Origin: Acanthosoma haemorrhoidale
Taxonomy: Eukaryota > Arthropoda > Insecta > Hemiptera > Acanthosomatidae
DNA: 64,000 nt
Direction: 5' to 3'
NCBI GenBank assembly: GCA_930367205.1
Contig: OV884015.1
Location: 76,957,341-77,021,340 of the forward strand
The notes beneath the pieces were generated by a model, which was given only the letters and a program-made list of their open reading frames with translations, ran no database searches and was not told where the DNA came from. Below, in pieces: positions 43,766-56,544 of the stretch. Position numbers and translations under genes: made by a program. The first letter of the stretch is position 1. Each line of letters opens with the position of its first letter.

Positions 43766-44329
43766 AGGCTCGGGAGGTCCCCCCAGATTACTACATTAGC
43801 CTCACCCCCGGATTCAGGCTAAACATATAATCTAAATATAAATATTATTCTGATATGTTCATCATGCGGTATTGCATGATCGTTACTACCCAATGGTAAA
43901 CTATTCTACTGCTAACGATTCCAACTGTTGACTACATTACAGCCTAAGAAAAAAGTGCTTCACATCTTCGTGTGGCTTTGCCTCTCTGTCTATAGGAGTA
44001 TAGTAACAGACTATTTGCTTCAACCAAAGGTATTACCTATAGTGGAACAAAATATTTTCCTGATGAGGTTTCATGAAAATCGAAAATAATGATGTCAATT
44101 ACATAGAGCGTATGACAAATAAGACATTATGAACTGTATATACATGGGCAGGTGACGATAAACTTTTATTCAATTTACAGAAGACCGCTTTCTTCACTCA
44201 GAGAAAAACATTATAGGAATTGTAGATTAAACTCGAAACAGATTTACGTGAATGGGAAAATGACTGCAATAAAGTTGACGTTTCTGTTAGTGAATGGTGG
44301 GGGTGTATGCATATAGGTCTGTATTTAAA

Positions 44330-44445
44330 ATACTATATGAATGATATATTGTGAATATGGTATAAATTAGATCATTCATCACAAGTCGTGGCAGACTGGC
44401 CGTTATAATATTGCCGTTTCAAGGCAGATTGTAATTTTCATCAAA
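44330..44445 (+). repeat. Dispersed 3'-tail repeat (family C), copy 4
   Basis: Plus orientation. It contains the GAATATGGTATAAATTAGAT-like part and the conserved AAGGCAGATTGTAATTTTCA end. Confidence 0.5.
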
Positions 44446-45146
44446 CAAAAATTTAAAACAAAATCTGTGATGATCTGTTAGGAATAGATCATAGTTTCAT
44501 CAGGAGTAGAGCGGAAATAGTTGAATAAATAGTCATCCCTTTGTTCTCTTGAAAAGAGATATCGGAGTTGCCTAAGAAACTGCAAAATTACCTGAGGCGG
44601 ATGAGGGACTGTACACTGCGATAAGTACTGACGGGTGTGCTTCACATCGGATCGATACCGTTGTGAATGATCAAGCAAAAAAGGATTCTAAGAGCTTTCA
44701 CAAGGACAGGATAGGAATGAATGCTCAGAGGGAATTCTAATTGAGACAAAGATCTGAGAATAGTTCGTGCGCTGCCTGAATACATGGGTTGGAATCAAGG
44801 TAGTTTAATATTGAACTATCTTGAATTTGCATTTTATTTATTTATCATTTTCCTCTTTAATATTCAAATCGAAGTACCCAGAGATCGGCGTCCTTTTTGG
44901 ACATTTCTCGAGAAGTGATCTGTATTTGTTACATCCATCACCTGAAACAGAAAAAAAGACACAATGCCGATTGGAGAAAACAATCATGACAAACCATAGA
45001 ATTCTTAAAAGAATCATCGATTTTTACTATTAAACTTAATCCTCTTGCCAACAGTTCTACCATACAATGCTCCTCGTCACCAAAAACAGTGATGGTCTCA
45101 CAAACATAAAAGTGTATCATAAGGTTGTGGCATTTTCTACCATGCC

Positions 45147-45413
45147 CAATCATGTCCTGAACGTCTGTGGCTCTGTTGTTCTCTCTCTGGTCACATGACG
45201 AAACGGTCGCAGAGGCCCCATTACTTCCGGTTTTTCCAACAGCTCACTGGTGGAATCGCATTGCGAGTGTGGGGACTCCTGGGTATAATTTGTATTAACA
45301 TATTGTGAGTAATGGTATGATTGTGATTTTTGCATAAGGGCGAATGAACTCTTACATCACACACATAATGATGTGCAAGAAAATTGTAGATTTTCAAATA
45401 AATATTTTTAAAA
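45147..45413 (+). repeat. Dispersed 3'-end repeat (family D), copy 1
   Basis: Shares with 59217-59345 the start AATCATGTCCTGA and an end of the type TTTCAAATAAATATTTTT/CTTT, containing a poly(A) signal. Probably the 3' untranslated end of another LINE. A 61-codon minus frame inside it is not supported as a gene. Confidence 0.5.
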
Positions 45414-47049
45414 TAACATTTAAACTTACTGTTATTCCAATCTTCACTCGGGCAGTTCTGAAATAAATATAAATAATCAGTATGTGATAATTAAAATGCA
45501 TGTTAATGCTTAATGAAAACTATACATAACTTCAAAATTAATGACAATTTCAAAGAAAAGTTGTTAAAGAGAAATGTTTTTTTCATTAAGTTTATTTTTT
45601 TAGAAAAACAACATTTTATCGCTCAAATTCGACCGATTCGGGGTAAGTACTTTGGTCTCATCCTCAACCCCCCTGATTTGAAATATTAAGTGGAATATTA
45701 ATACTCCTAGTCGCAGAGTTTGAGTAAAATTTTAATAAGATGGGCTTTAATGAGGGAATAATAATTTTGTTTTTTTAACAAGAAGACAGTTCATAGAAGA
45801 GTAATATGCTAATATTATTAATATGAATATTTTTATTCAGCCATTAATGTTTTTGAAAGTTTAATTAAGTACATTAGGTGGCTATAAAATATACTGAAAC
45901 AACTAATGTGACCAACTGGTACGCCTTATTGTACAAATGGTTCTAATTTTTAAAAAATGGTTAAAATAACGAATAGTATCCTGTCTTATCCTGAAATATC
46001 CTGAAAAATGCGATATTATTCAATTTACAAATTTTATTTATAGAAGAGAGGAGTGTGCTGCTAACATATAGGCACATAACCACCACCTGTGCAATCCAGC
46101 CTGGCTTAAACGAATGAGGCGTATACGGAAGTGCTTGTTAAGTAAACAGTTGTATTTAGGCTTTTTGTATATATCTTTAGTTGTTATTTTAGTTTGCAAA
46201 AAAAAAATGACTTATACAATCGTGAGTCAGAGAAAGTAGTTTATCCGAGTTCACTGCAGCAGGACTGAAAACTAATCTTTTCACTTCCATCTCTTAAAAC
46301 ACAGCTTTATTGTCTTCCCACAACTGATAAGTTCTTCTTTATTGAAATATCGCTTTCGACACCTCTAAGCTGTCATATTCAGTTTTCTCCAATCGGTTTT
46401 GTGGCACTCTGCCACATTCGTGCAGTGAGGAGCGAGGATGTAGCAGCCCTGGTTGAAATATACTATTGTTTTAGATGATTTTAATTTCACATTGATTTTT
46501 AATTAATTCACACATAACTAATTGAAGATAACTAAAGTTGATAGTTTGAAGCGGTCAAAAGCGCTATTATAGAAGAAATAATCAGTTGTTGAAAGAAGAT
46601 AAAGCTGTTTTATAATTATACCACTCCACAATCCGGGAGTAATCTTTTTATTTTTTATAACATTCATCTTGTCAAACAAATTTCAAAACATCAATATTTA
46701 CTATCTTTTTTTGGTAGATATAAATGTTTAGTCTGGGGGAAATTGCCAAGGTGGAGGCCCTTCAATCCAGAATTCTTCTCAAGATAACCAATTCTCTGTT
46801 CCATAAATACATCTGTACTCTTCACGCTGATCTCAATACTCCATTCATTTAAGATCTTGTCACCTTCCCCTGTCCATCCTAATTCGTAAGCCCAAAGCAA
46901 CGCCTAGCGATGAGTTGCCCTTCACACTTCCTCCAAAACCAACTAAAAATTTGTTTATAAGTATGCTCTGTGGTGACAACTAAAAGTGACATTAGGTTTT
47001 GCTAATGGTACTTCCCCTTCTCACAAAATAAAAGTAACAAGATCATTTT
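45414..47049. other. AT-rich spacer, no gene recognised
   Basis: A 69-codon minus frame (46691-46900) has protein-like composition but no motif I recognise and no splice signals I can defend. Confidence 0.35.
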
Positions 47050-48187
47050 AACTGTAGTACCAATCACTAGAGTTGGGTCCACAAGAATACAGCAGCTGCT
47101 ATACACGGGATGCTGTGCCGACAGCTTTGTGACTGGGAATGCCCAGAGCAGCTATACACCATGTTGGTTTCCTTCTTGAAGAACAGATCGGTGAGGGTAC
47201 GGGTGAGTAATTTCCTCTCTAGTCCATTGCCTCTGACTTATGGAGTTCCTCAAGGAGCGGTGCTATCTCCGGTTCTACTCAGTATGTACACATCTGAAAT
47301 TGTTGGGACAAACTATAAGAAAGCTACTGTAATCGCTTTTGCCGACGACATTGCGGTTTACAAAATCAGCATGAGTGCACAAAGAGCTCTTACACAGGCC
47401 GAGTCAGTTTGTAACGTGACAGACTGGGCATGTTAAACGTCAGTGTATCGCCGGGAAGACTGCGTAATCTTCTCCCTCCAAAAGGGGAAAAAATCCTTGC
47501 CAAAATCTTATAGTATAGGAGGGCAAGAGAACTCACCTGCTTTCTCAATGCACTATTTGGGTATAAAAATGGATAGGCATCTCCATTTCTCTTCTCATTT
47601 TAGTAATAAAATAGAAAAAGTAACACAAAGGTCTTACCGGCTATCGCACTTGCTAACTGTCGCTTCTTCTCAAACTGATGATATATAAATGTGTCCTCCG
47701 GCCAGCTGTACGATGCCCCGCTATTTACCCACTTGACTGACAATACAGCCAAATGTCTCCAACATTTCCAGAATGGGATCATGCGAAAAGTGGTCCGACA
47801 TACCTCTCTCAAGAGGTTGAAGAACACTGACCTTCACCCGTTGCTTAGTGTGCCGTCAGTGGGTGAGTACATCCACCGGAGACACATCAAGTTTTTTTGA
47901 CTCGTTGCAGCACCTAACCAACCCAGTGTTTAACACTGACCCCACCACCCCTCCCGCATCGATGGCAACAGACTATCGGGGAAAAATTAGGTTAAGAATT
48001 AGTATGTGAGCCCCATCACCTTTATATCATTATACTTCTTTATTCATTATATAATTTTTATAAAATAACAAAACCTGTATATAATGTAGCGATGCTACAG
48101 GAAATACAAAAATAATTTGTAAATAGATTCGCCTGAAGATCTATAATTATTTGTAAATTTAAAGGGGCTATGAAAGAAAAAAAAATA
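47050..48187 (+). mobile_element. Jockey-like LINE (family B), 5'-truncated
   Basis: The second half of RT, the ORF2 C-terminal domain and a 3' untranslated region ending in A-rich sequence (48173-48187). The tail is also found reversed at 1.08-1.33 kb. The C-terminal domain resembles the copy at 49.8 kb. Confidence 0.85.
47080..47960 (+). pseudogene. LINE ORF2: RT half and C-terminal domain, broken
   Basis: The first open piece (47110-47436) has the RT motif YGVPQGAVLSPVL and the catalytic FADD in IAFADDIAVY (47338-47349), a normal variant of YADD. A stop at 47434-47436 is followed by a second piece with LHYLGI-type sequence (MHYLGIKMD; thumb). Another stop at 47686-47688 precedes the C-terminal domain (FQNGIMRKVVR, then RRHIKFF). 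The upstream part of RT and the endonuclease are absent. At least two stops and one frame change exclude function. Confidence 0.82.
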
Positions 48188-48350
48188 GTTGAGTCTAGTG
48201 GGAGTTGGACTCAACCCTGTGAGGATACATGATTAGTTAAGGTAAATGATTAAGTAGTGAGTTAGAAGCAGAGGCTTAAAAATGCGAATTTATGGTTGAG
48301 AGGTAAGTTCTAACCACATATTGAACTCAACTCCTTTGCTTGACACTACC
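48183..48350 (+). repeat. Possible SINE-like repeat
   Basis: Directly after the LINE tail. GGACTCAACCCTGTGAGGATA and the following part resemble 54.49-54.59 kb (GTGAGGATA with spaced AGTTA/AGTAATTA blocks). The match is moderate only. Confidence 0.25.
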
Positions 48351-49809
48351 TAATCGAGATCCTAAATATTTAAAACCCCTGAAGTGTTGTTAAAGCACTG
48401 ATATTCACATGAAGTTAACAGTGGACTTGAGTCGCTCAATAAATTTTACATGGACAATGAGTTTCTGTGCCATTGAATTATCCAGTTGCTTCTCCTTTCT
48501 CTGAAATAATTCAATTGAATCAAGTACGCTCTCTTTGTTGCCTCGACAGACCAGTAAGGGCCCTTACCATGTGTGCCAGCTGCCTCCAATCGATTGAATA
48601 CTTGCTGGAGATTCTGATACTCAACAAAAATAAAAAGCATCTTGAAACTATGGAAAATGATTAAAAAAAATAAATAAACCAGAAAAATAGGACCAAATTG
48701 AATTGATAAAAGCTTAAAATATATACATTTAATATTGAAAATCGTGGAGGAGAAAAAGAACAAGAAGATCAGAAGGCGACTGTTTTCATTAAGAACTTAT
48801 AAACTATAAGCAACACATGTTAAATGGTTTATTATGCTCTGCTGTGGTACATTTTTTAAAGAACATGTACAGCATAAAAACATATTTACAAGACAAATGG
48901 TTTAAGTGCACAGAAAAACTTTCTATTCGTAAAAGTGGCTAAAGTGAGATTTATAATGCATAAAAAATCATTTTTATATCTTATTTAAAATATTTGATTA
49001 AATACTCTGGAAAATATCTTTTTTGAAATGGTAATCTTTAACATTTATTTTTGTATGCGTGCTAGTTGAGGAGGACTAATGTTACAATAGTTGATATCAA
49101 ACGTCTAAGTAAAATTAATTCGCTTTCCTCAGTATATGAGGATCTATCGTAATCGCTTACTTGTGGTAATCATTGGATAGAAGGATGGTTATGAAGCAAT
49201 GAGGTGAGTATGAAAGATTGTGATGTCCGAGAACCACTTTAAAGTAATCACGAAATTCTACAGTTGTACTCAGAACGCAACAACGCAACCCTTCGTCAAA
49301 TTCCTGAATACCTTAGAACAAAGCCCTGAACAGCAGGAGTCAGCAATCAGCAGTACTTAAAAAACAGTGTTTGGAACTTTAACAAAACATTTGAGGCCCG
49401 GTATTGAGTGGCTCTAGACTAATAATGGTCTCAACGAATTATTAATTAAAAAATAAATGTTTTTTAACACATAGAATAGGGTACCAAATTATAAAGATTT
49501 TGGAAGTCTTATTAATGATATGTACCATTGTGTGTTTAGAGGACTACAATTAATGAAAATGGTTGAAACTGTTTGTTTAAGTCATATTTATTGTAATGAT
49601 ATTTTTATGATTATGTTAATTTATTTGTTAGAGTTGGATTGATTTTAGGGGAGTGCGTTTTCGGTTAAAATCATCTGCTTAGAATGTTTACAGGCCGTTC
49701 AAGTACTAAAGAGTTATCGATCTTTAGGGAACACCACTTTTATTATGTTGGAGGTACGGCCAGCAAATAACAGATCGGTCACACAAAGGCAATATTAATT
49801 AGATCCTTC
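48351..49809. other. AT-rich spacer, no gene recognised
   Basis: Nothing supported. Confidence 0.4.
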
Positions 49810-50442
49810 TTCAAGCAACACGTGGTGCACTTGTTGTACGTGGTTTCCATACATCACAAGAGCCTACTCAGGCCTACTCTGCTGTATGGTGCACCGCTTT
49901 TTCGTTATCTGACATATACAACAGCTAAGAAACTCCAACAATTCCAAAACGGTATACTGATGAAAGTGGTCAGAGGTACTTCATTCGAGCAGCGGAGCAA
50001 CAGAGAGCTTCATGAGATATTTGAGCTGCCTACGGCGGATGAATTCATCCAACGTAGACATAATAAATTGTTCGACTCCTTGCAATACTTAACAAACCCG
50101 GTGTTAAACACTATAACCCCCGCTCCGTTCCCCCATCGATGGCAGGACGCTGTCGCGGCTGGAACTCTTTAGTCTTAAGTTCTAGGTATAGGTTTTAGTT
50201 TTTTAGTGTTTTAGTGTTTAGTGTTTTCATAAGCTGAAGGTGAGCCACATCGCCTAGTGTGTTTATATGACTATGAACTTTTAACCACCAAAAGAAGTAT
50301 TATATTTATGCACTCCTTTAAATGCACGTGAATGCAGGAAGAGGAGAAATATGTCTATCATAAATTATTTATTTTGTTCATTGTATTCTATTAATAAAGA
50401 GAGGTTTTGAAATAAAATAAAAAAAAAAATAAAATAAAAAAA
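49810..50442 (+). mobile_element. LINE 3' fragment (family B relative)
   Basis: Starts inside the ORF2 C-terminal domain and ends in an A-rich tail with AATAAA-like motifs (50392-50442). The 3' region has GTGAGCCACATCGCC, a diverged form of the block in the 48.0-kb copy. Confidence 0.78.
49822..50172 (+). pseudogene. LINE ORF2 C-terminal domain
   Basis: 116 codons open to a stop. RPTLLYGAPLFRYL, LQQFQNGILMKVVRG and QRRHNKLFDSLQYL match the C-terminal domain of the LINEs at 17.2 and 47.7 kb. Without RT it is a dead 5'-truncated piece, although no stop interrupts this part. Confidence 0.8.
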
Positions 50443-50570
50443 TGCATTAGTAGTTTCCAATCCTCCTTCCATACTCACAACCGTGCTTCCTAACCCCTTT
50501 CTAGCCAATAATTACTACAGGCAGGAGCTTAAGCTAGATCATCGGAAACTGATGTAAGCGATTATACAAT

Positions 50571-50983
50571 TGTAACGACTTTTTTTCGCTTGTGAGCTCA
50601 TCCGGCCGGTGCTGCGCTCTTAACATAAAATTTGGGACCTTTTTATTTCACAATTTGATTTATATGGGATTTTCTACAATTTTTTTAGTTGGCAAAGAGC
50701 CAAGTTTTTATTTTTCTTCCGACTCGGCGCTGGTGTTACGTTGACGTTAAGTTATTACGTCTCTTCTAGCAAAAATATATGTTTGTTCACTTATTCATAT
50801 ATATGCATAAACTTTATTATGGTAAAATTATAATCTGCCTAATTGGGCTATAAATAATTGTGAAAAATGTTCTCATCCTCACTTATTCAAATAAAATATA
50901 GTTATCCAGATTTGGTCGTTATAGATTTTCGTTTTCTTTGAACCTTAAGGACCTCTGGACCTAAAATTGATAGGTTTGTCACA
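50571..50983 (+). repeat. Solo LTR, gypsy family 3, with nested repeat
   Basis: Starts TGTAACGAC and ends TTTGTCACA. It aligns with 53021-53402 through shared blocks (CGCTTGTGAG, GTGCTGCGCTCTT-like, TTGACGTT, GTTTGTTCACTTA, CTTTGAACCTTAAGGACCTC-like). It is interrupted by a family C repeat at 50798-50878. Confidence 0.75.
50787..50889 (-). mobile_element. Family C repeat inserted in an LTR, with target duplication
   Basis: TCACTTATTCA stands at 50787-50797 and again at 50879-50889. The other LTR of the family (53.3 kb) has the site once (TCACTTATAAG). Between the copies is an 81-base family C 3' end, minus orientation. This shows that the repeat moves as a retroposon. Confidence 0.85.
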
Positions 50984-52347
50984 AATGTCTGGAGCCCAAA
51001 ACATAGACGAAAGGAAAATTTCAAGTTAAGACGAAATCATCCATTACTGATAGTAAATTAAAAGTAACTGAACAAAAAAAATATAACGTAAAAGTGGAAT
51101 GTTATTTATGAGAAAGACATTAAGAGAAAATGTTTGCATTCCTGTGGGAACGATTTAAAGTAAAGAAATGTCGTAGTTAACAGGAGTAACATTCAAAGTT
51201 AATATTCCACCTAGTACCAATCACAATAAAAAATACCGTCTGTTAAGACATAAGAGGTATATAATAATAATGTTTCATTCAATCTAAATGATTAATACCA
51301 AAGGAAAATGTTGAAAGAAGACAATAGAGTAATTTTTCTTTAACGATTATACTGTGTTTTATTTTTATTACAATATCCTAATATTTATAGAATAGTCTAA
51401 CTATAGAAATTAAAATTCTAAATTTAATGTTCTAACTACAGTTTACGTTCATTGCACCGTTTATTGGAATATAAACATAGATTTTTTAATTTACTTTTTA
51501 TATCTACTTAGTAGTAAGAATTTTATATATGCAGCAACTTTTACAGGAAGTGGAATTTAATTTTCATTTTTTAATTTCATTTTGAAATTTTTCTTGTCAG
51601 AGACGCTATTTTCTATTTTCTTTCTACCGTAATATTAAATTGTTTAAATGAGAATATCTGAGATTATTATTAAGGGATTTAGTTTACTTAGGAATAATAA
51701 ATGTTTGTTCTATTAAGTCATAACATAAACGTTCGTATTAATAGGAAAAGTCTTCCTAATATCAACTTGTTTATTTTAAGTAGTACATTTTGGGCTTATA
51801 AAGGGCGCTTACCCAAGTTCAATCTAACTTTCATTTTTCTTTCTATCTTATGCGTTTCAAAGACATTTTTAATTGTATTACTTGTTTAATTTTCTTCCGA
51901 TCATATCGTCTATTGCCTGAGTGTCAGTATCATCTTTTGACCTCTCCTATCGTTTTTGTTTCTTTTTGTTGCCATGGGCAAGCCGGACGTTTTCATCTCG
52001 GTGAGAGAGGATATTCTAGACGCAGTCCAGTCCATTTTTAATATCTTATTCCTTGAGTGCCGTTACGGTAGCCAATTTTAAACCAGTTTATGGCAGCATA
52101 GTCAATTATGAGCCACATTTTAAAGAAATATTCATAGAATTCAGTCTGCAAACGGGCATATAATGCAACTGTTCTGGATAAAAAGGAAAACACTCGACAC
52201 CGCAGCAGTGCAAAACTCATTCACGGGTTTAATGGATATCACTAAAGCGAATTGTTACAGAATAGTACAAGCGTGCAGCCCTCCTGAAAAGCGAAAACCC
52301 TCCTACCCCTTCTCATGCTAAGCCACCCTTCTCATTATGTTCCTCAG
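50984..52347. other. AT-rich spacer, no gene recognised
   Basis: Open frames at 51701-52041 are AT-rich chance frames. Confidence 0.4.
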
Positions 52348-52525
52348 GAGCTCCCGAAAATTAATTTACCTGTATTCATGGGGGAATTGGAGGACTGGAG
52401 TTTGTTTTCGACTCTATGGTTCATGGAGAAAGGTCTCAACCAACCATAAGAAAATTTCATTACTAATCTCTGGATTCACTCAAAGGAAACCAATTATTCC
52501 CTGGCTTACGATTCATTGGTCTCTT
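52348..52525 (+). pseudogene. BEL/Pao-type gag fragment
   Basis: Translates as ELPKINLPVFMGELEDWSLF, the motif (LPKxxLPxFxGxxxxWxxF) that opens the conserved gag domain of BEL/Pao elements. After a frame change it continues with RKFHY, a stop, and SLDSLKGNQ, the matching KFHYLxSxLKG block. No other BEL/Pao domain is seen nearby. Confidence 0.65.
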
Positions 52526-52679
52526 TGCATCAAAATAAAAGGGGCCTCACCTGGTTCTGTATCCAGGGAGGGGGACTAAGGGAGATTTAATTTGCATAAA
52601 AATCATCCCTTCAAGGCTCGACAAAGTTCAGTCCTGCCTTCTTGAATTTTGTTAGTGTGCTCTCCATCACGCTCCCGAA

Positions 52680-52990
52680 GGAGAGATTCTTGAAGTACAT
52701 GAAGACCAACATGTTCCTTGGGCTGCTGAAATGAGTAAACTGCGGGAAGTTCATCGTTTATTGGATGAAAACTTTCTAAAGGCGAGTCTAACGCAGAACC
52801 GTCATTATAATTTGAGTCGAAACATCGTTTCCGTCCGGGAGATCTGGTACTCGAGAAGACTTTCCGGCTATTTTGGCGGCGGATAAGCAAGGAGCAAAAT
52901 TGGACCCCAGGTATGAAGGACCTTATACAGGACAGGGTGGAAAGTTAGCAGGTTTATGGCATACGTTCAAATCTAAATTATTTCGTCCAA
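52680..52990 (+). pseudogene. Integrase C-terminal domain, gypsy family 3
   Basis: Pieces in different frames read LREVHRLLDENFLKASLTQN, then HRFRPGDLVLEK, then GAKLDPRYEGPY. The order and the GDLV and GPY motifs are those of a Ty3/gypsy integrase C-terminus. Two frame changes separate them, and no catalytic core remains. Confidence 0.7.
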
Positions 52991-53020
52991 CGGGACGGAC
53001 TTTCCCAATGGAGGGGAGTG

Positions 53021-53402
53021 TGCAGCGACATTTTTTACGCTTGTGAGTTCGTCCTGCTTCGTCAATGCTGCGCTCTTTGCTTATCAATTCGGACCTTTTT
53101 TCTCAAAACTCGAGCAAGCACACTCGTATCGAATGGACGAAGAATACCTTTTCTTTGCATTTGAATGAAATGAGACTTTCTTTAAATATTTTTGTTTGGA
53201 AGAGAACTTCATTTTTCTTCGCACTCACCGTTAGCGTTACATTGACGTTGAGATGTTAAGTTTCTGCAAAAAAAAAAAAAATATATCTGTTTGTTCACTT
53301 ATAAGAATAAAACATATTTATTCAGCTTTGGTTCGTATGGATTTTCGTTTTATTTGAACCTTAAGGACCTCCGGACGTAAACCCTATCAAACTTGTCTCA
53401 CA
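53021..53402 (+). repeat. 3' LTR of gypsy family 3
   Basis: TGCAGCGACA...GTCTCACA. It is related to the solo LTR at 50.6 kb. Ends are uncertain by a few bases. Confidence 0.7.
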
Positions 53403-54416
53403 ATGTCTAACTTGTTAATTGTTGCTTTGTTTGATTTTACGCATTAAAATAGTTTTTCCAACAGTAAAACCCATAGTTAATCAAAATTGACATGACCTTT
53501 TTTTGTTAATTCAGTCATCATGTCAACCAATTTTCCAATATTGGTGGCCAAATCATCAATGGGCGAGAATCACACACAGTATCACACAGAGCGTTGAATC
53601 GCTTGACATACATCAGTGGGTGGCTCACTCTAACATGTATTCTAAAGCATTAATTAGTTTTTAGTGGCCTGTAGAGGATCTCATGAATGGGAGATTGAAG
53701 TGTTGCATTAATCAAGAGCAAAGTTGGTAACTTTGAACACTATACTGCATTAAACAACCAATGCAATAAATATTATAATCGGGATAAGACATTGAACACT
53801 TCTGCTCTTAGTATTTTGTCGTTATTTTGTTGTTGTTTTTACCCCTGTGTCTGTCTATTTACTTGGAGTTTGCACTTGATAACTGGAGAACATGAAAATG
53901 AATTTGAACCCATTAAAACATGACTAACGATTATTTATTTAGATATTAAGTAAAAAAACACATTCATTTAAACGTTTAAAACAAAAGCTGTTGATGTCCT
54001 GAATTATTTTTTTTTTTTTGATCTGATTTTTATGTAGTAACTTTCCTGTCATTGTAATCATATCACTTTAACTCAACCTGAATTTGATGTTGAGCCATGA
54101 TGAACGAGAAATAATGAAGGGCTACTAATTTATTACTTTATTATAAAAACAAATATTTTTTATCACATTGAGCAGGGTATTAAATTAAATATCACCATGT
54201 CAAGATTAATTATAGGTATGTTTTTTTTTTTAATGATAAAATTATACTTACATTAAAATCTTGTTTGTATCTTTAACTTATCCCGTGTGTTAGGTAGAGA
54301 GATAATGGGTTGCTGGGTAGTTTTTTTTAATGCAGCAATGGGGTAATAAGAATACCAACTCGATAATAAGGTAGTGCCATGATAATAATGATGAATTACG
54401 TGATAATTGAAAATTA
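53403..54416. other. AT-rich spacer, no gene recognised
   Basis: Nothing supported. Confidence 0.4.
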
Positions 54417-54600
54417 CCTTGCCACAGCCTAGTGGTTAGCAAGCTGCCTTCTAACTGTGGAGTATTATGTTTCTTTAAGGGCTAGAACCAGGTAAGAGTT
54501 CACTCAGCTTCGTGAGGATAACTGAGTAATTACTTGTATAAAGGTAAGTAGGTAATTGGGCTTAGAAAACCTTAACTAAGGATGAGAGGAAACAAATACT
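54417..54600 (+). repeat. Possible tRNA-derived SINE
   Basis: The start CCTAGTGGTTAGCAAGCTGC resembles a tRNA-type A box, and GGGCTAGAACCAGG about 45 bases on is a weak B box. A non-tRNA body follows, partly similar to 48183-48350. No target duplication found. Confidence 0.35.
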
Positions 54601-56091
54601 GTTAAAACTATAATGATACTTTTTATGGTAGATCCACTGTATGCCCAAAGTATCCTGATAATAAAAAAAAAATCATAAGAAAAATAATGCGTCAATAGTT
54701 AAATGATTTTAAAAAACGGGATAATCTTATTAAGTATAGTAATAATTTATAGTAATAAATTAACTAAGCGTGGCGTCCTGATCAATTGTATATATTGTAT
54801 ATTAACACTTAATTAGCAGGATTAACTCCACCTCTCCAAATTAGTTCATTTGAACACTAATATTGCATCATCTATAAATATTTATCATATATTTATTATC
54901 TGAGACGATAAAATAGTGTATAGGTAAACATTTGTCAAATTTAATCAGGAATCAAGACTTGGTTTATAGTCTTTTAAGCAGTAATAAAATCCTTCAAAAA
55001 CCTCTAAAAACAGAAATGTATAGAAAATAGAAGTATCAGACATTAAACTATTGGCAGACAAACTGGCCAGTTCTCATATTTTCTTTAGAAAATTCTTTCA
55101 GGTAAATTATACGAATAATAGACATATTTGTAATTCATAGTTTTCTACTCATGATTCATTCTGAAGCTGTCCTACATTATTATTCCATTCCAAACAGGGG
55201 TAATTTTTATTAACTGTCATATTAACATTTTTTTGTCTAATGTATCGAGTTATAAATCTATCATTGAAATGTGAAAGTAAAGTGGCTGGTCCCTGAACTA
55301 AGTGGAGATTCTTAGTCTAAAATTTCAAAATCTACTATAATTTTCACAAATAATTGTTGATTAAAATATGTGAATATGTAGAGGCTGCTTTTTTGTCATT
55401 TATGTTTTGGCTTCTGAGGATAACACCTTAGCTGTATTAGTGATGTAAATTAATAAATAATAAAAAGAAGGAAACAATTCTTATTTCTTTATGATAAGTA
55501 TCGGGGTTGTTAATGGAAGGGAAGTGCTTTATTGTTTAAATCTCGACTTCCCTACTTTTTTACATATTAAAAACTAAATTATATCTGAGACGTATTGGGT
55601 GCAAATATCTTTACTAGCTGAGAAAACTTTGGAGAGGCCAAATGGTCATTATAAACATAAAGTGCAGTACTAACCAAAATATTTTCTCGTTTAACACAAA
55701 GAAGTAATTGCAATGAGCCACTTTTGCATTCAGCTGTTTTTTTCACTTCATAATCTAAAACAATAAAATTAATTTTAAATCTATACGTATAATATTTATA
55801 ATAAGATTTCTTATGATAACAAATATATGGATATTTCTACTTCTTCTTTAGCTGTTCGTACCTTACAGCGTAGCCTCAGTCCACAGTACGGTGTGACCGT
55901 TCTGTCGTTCTGAGGTTTGTACTGAATGTTCATATCGCTTGTGATTGGAGCAGTAAAATAAAGTCTGTTACTTTGGGAAAACTGGCATCACCCTGGGAGA
56001 AATATTAGAAGATCGTTAAGATATATATAGGACGTACACTTGAGATCCACAGTGGTGGAAACCGCTATGGCCAGTTCAGAGAATGATTGAA
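54601..56091. other. AT-rich spacer, no gene recognised
   Basis: Nothing supported. Confidence 0.4.
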
Positions 56092-56149
56092 CACAGATTG
56101 GTCTCCACCTCACCACAGATTGGTCTCCACCTCACCACAGATTGGGCTC
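56092..56149 (+). repeat. 22-base tandem repeat, 2.6 copies
   Basis: CACAGATTGGTCTCCACCTC plus AC, two exact units and a partial third. Confidence 0.9.
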
Positions 56150-56544
56150 ATATATGGTGCAAATTATTTTTGAATTCCTGTTTTTGCTAAGAAGGAAATG
56201 CCGGCAAAAATTCCACGATTTTACCTTTTTTTTTTCTTCTTTCCTTTCATATCAACTTCTCAACAAAACATATCGTTTAATATTTCTGCTAAGAGTTGTA
56301 TTCCTTCTATTTGATTAAACCAAGGGGTAATCTCGGTTACCCTGACTGTTACCTAACAATTTAGCAACCCTGAAAACTACGGGCCTGGCATTAATGTTGG
56401 CCATTTTATTTCGCTCTCTCAGCGACTTCTCACACCCGTGCTGAAAGGTTTATTATGCTGTATGTTAATCTGAAGTTGGAAATCTTTTCAAAACTTCAGA
56501 TTGGAATACTGTGGAAGCTATAACAGTTCGAAATAACAGTTCGA

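Larger units (their letters stand above)
52615..53402 (+). mobile_element. 3' tail of gypsy family 3 element with LTR
   Basis: The integrase C-terminal end, a purine-rich tract (GGAGGGGAG, 53010-53018) and an LTR. Everything upstream is missing. The adjacent BEL/Pao fragment belongs to a different superfamily, so the locus is a mosaic. Confidence 0.75.

Noticed and set aside
44478..44678. Minus-strand host exon with donor CAG|GTAATT
   Set aside because: The donor is weak and no acceptor with a polypyrimidine tract or branch point could be found upstream.
46691..46900. 69-codon minus-strand frame as a gene
   Set aside because: No recognisable motif, no splice support and no neighbour in the same sense.
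52603..52890. 95-codon minus-strand frame
   Set aside because: It is antisense to the decayed gypsy integrase C-terminus on the plus strand.
54417..54500. A functional tRNA gene
   Set aside because: A- and B-box-like stretches exist but no cloverleaf with acceptor stem could be drawn. It was kept only as a possible SINE.
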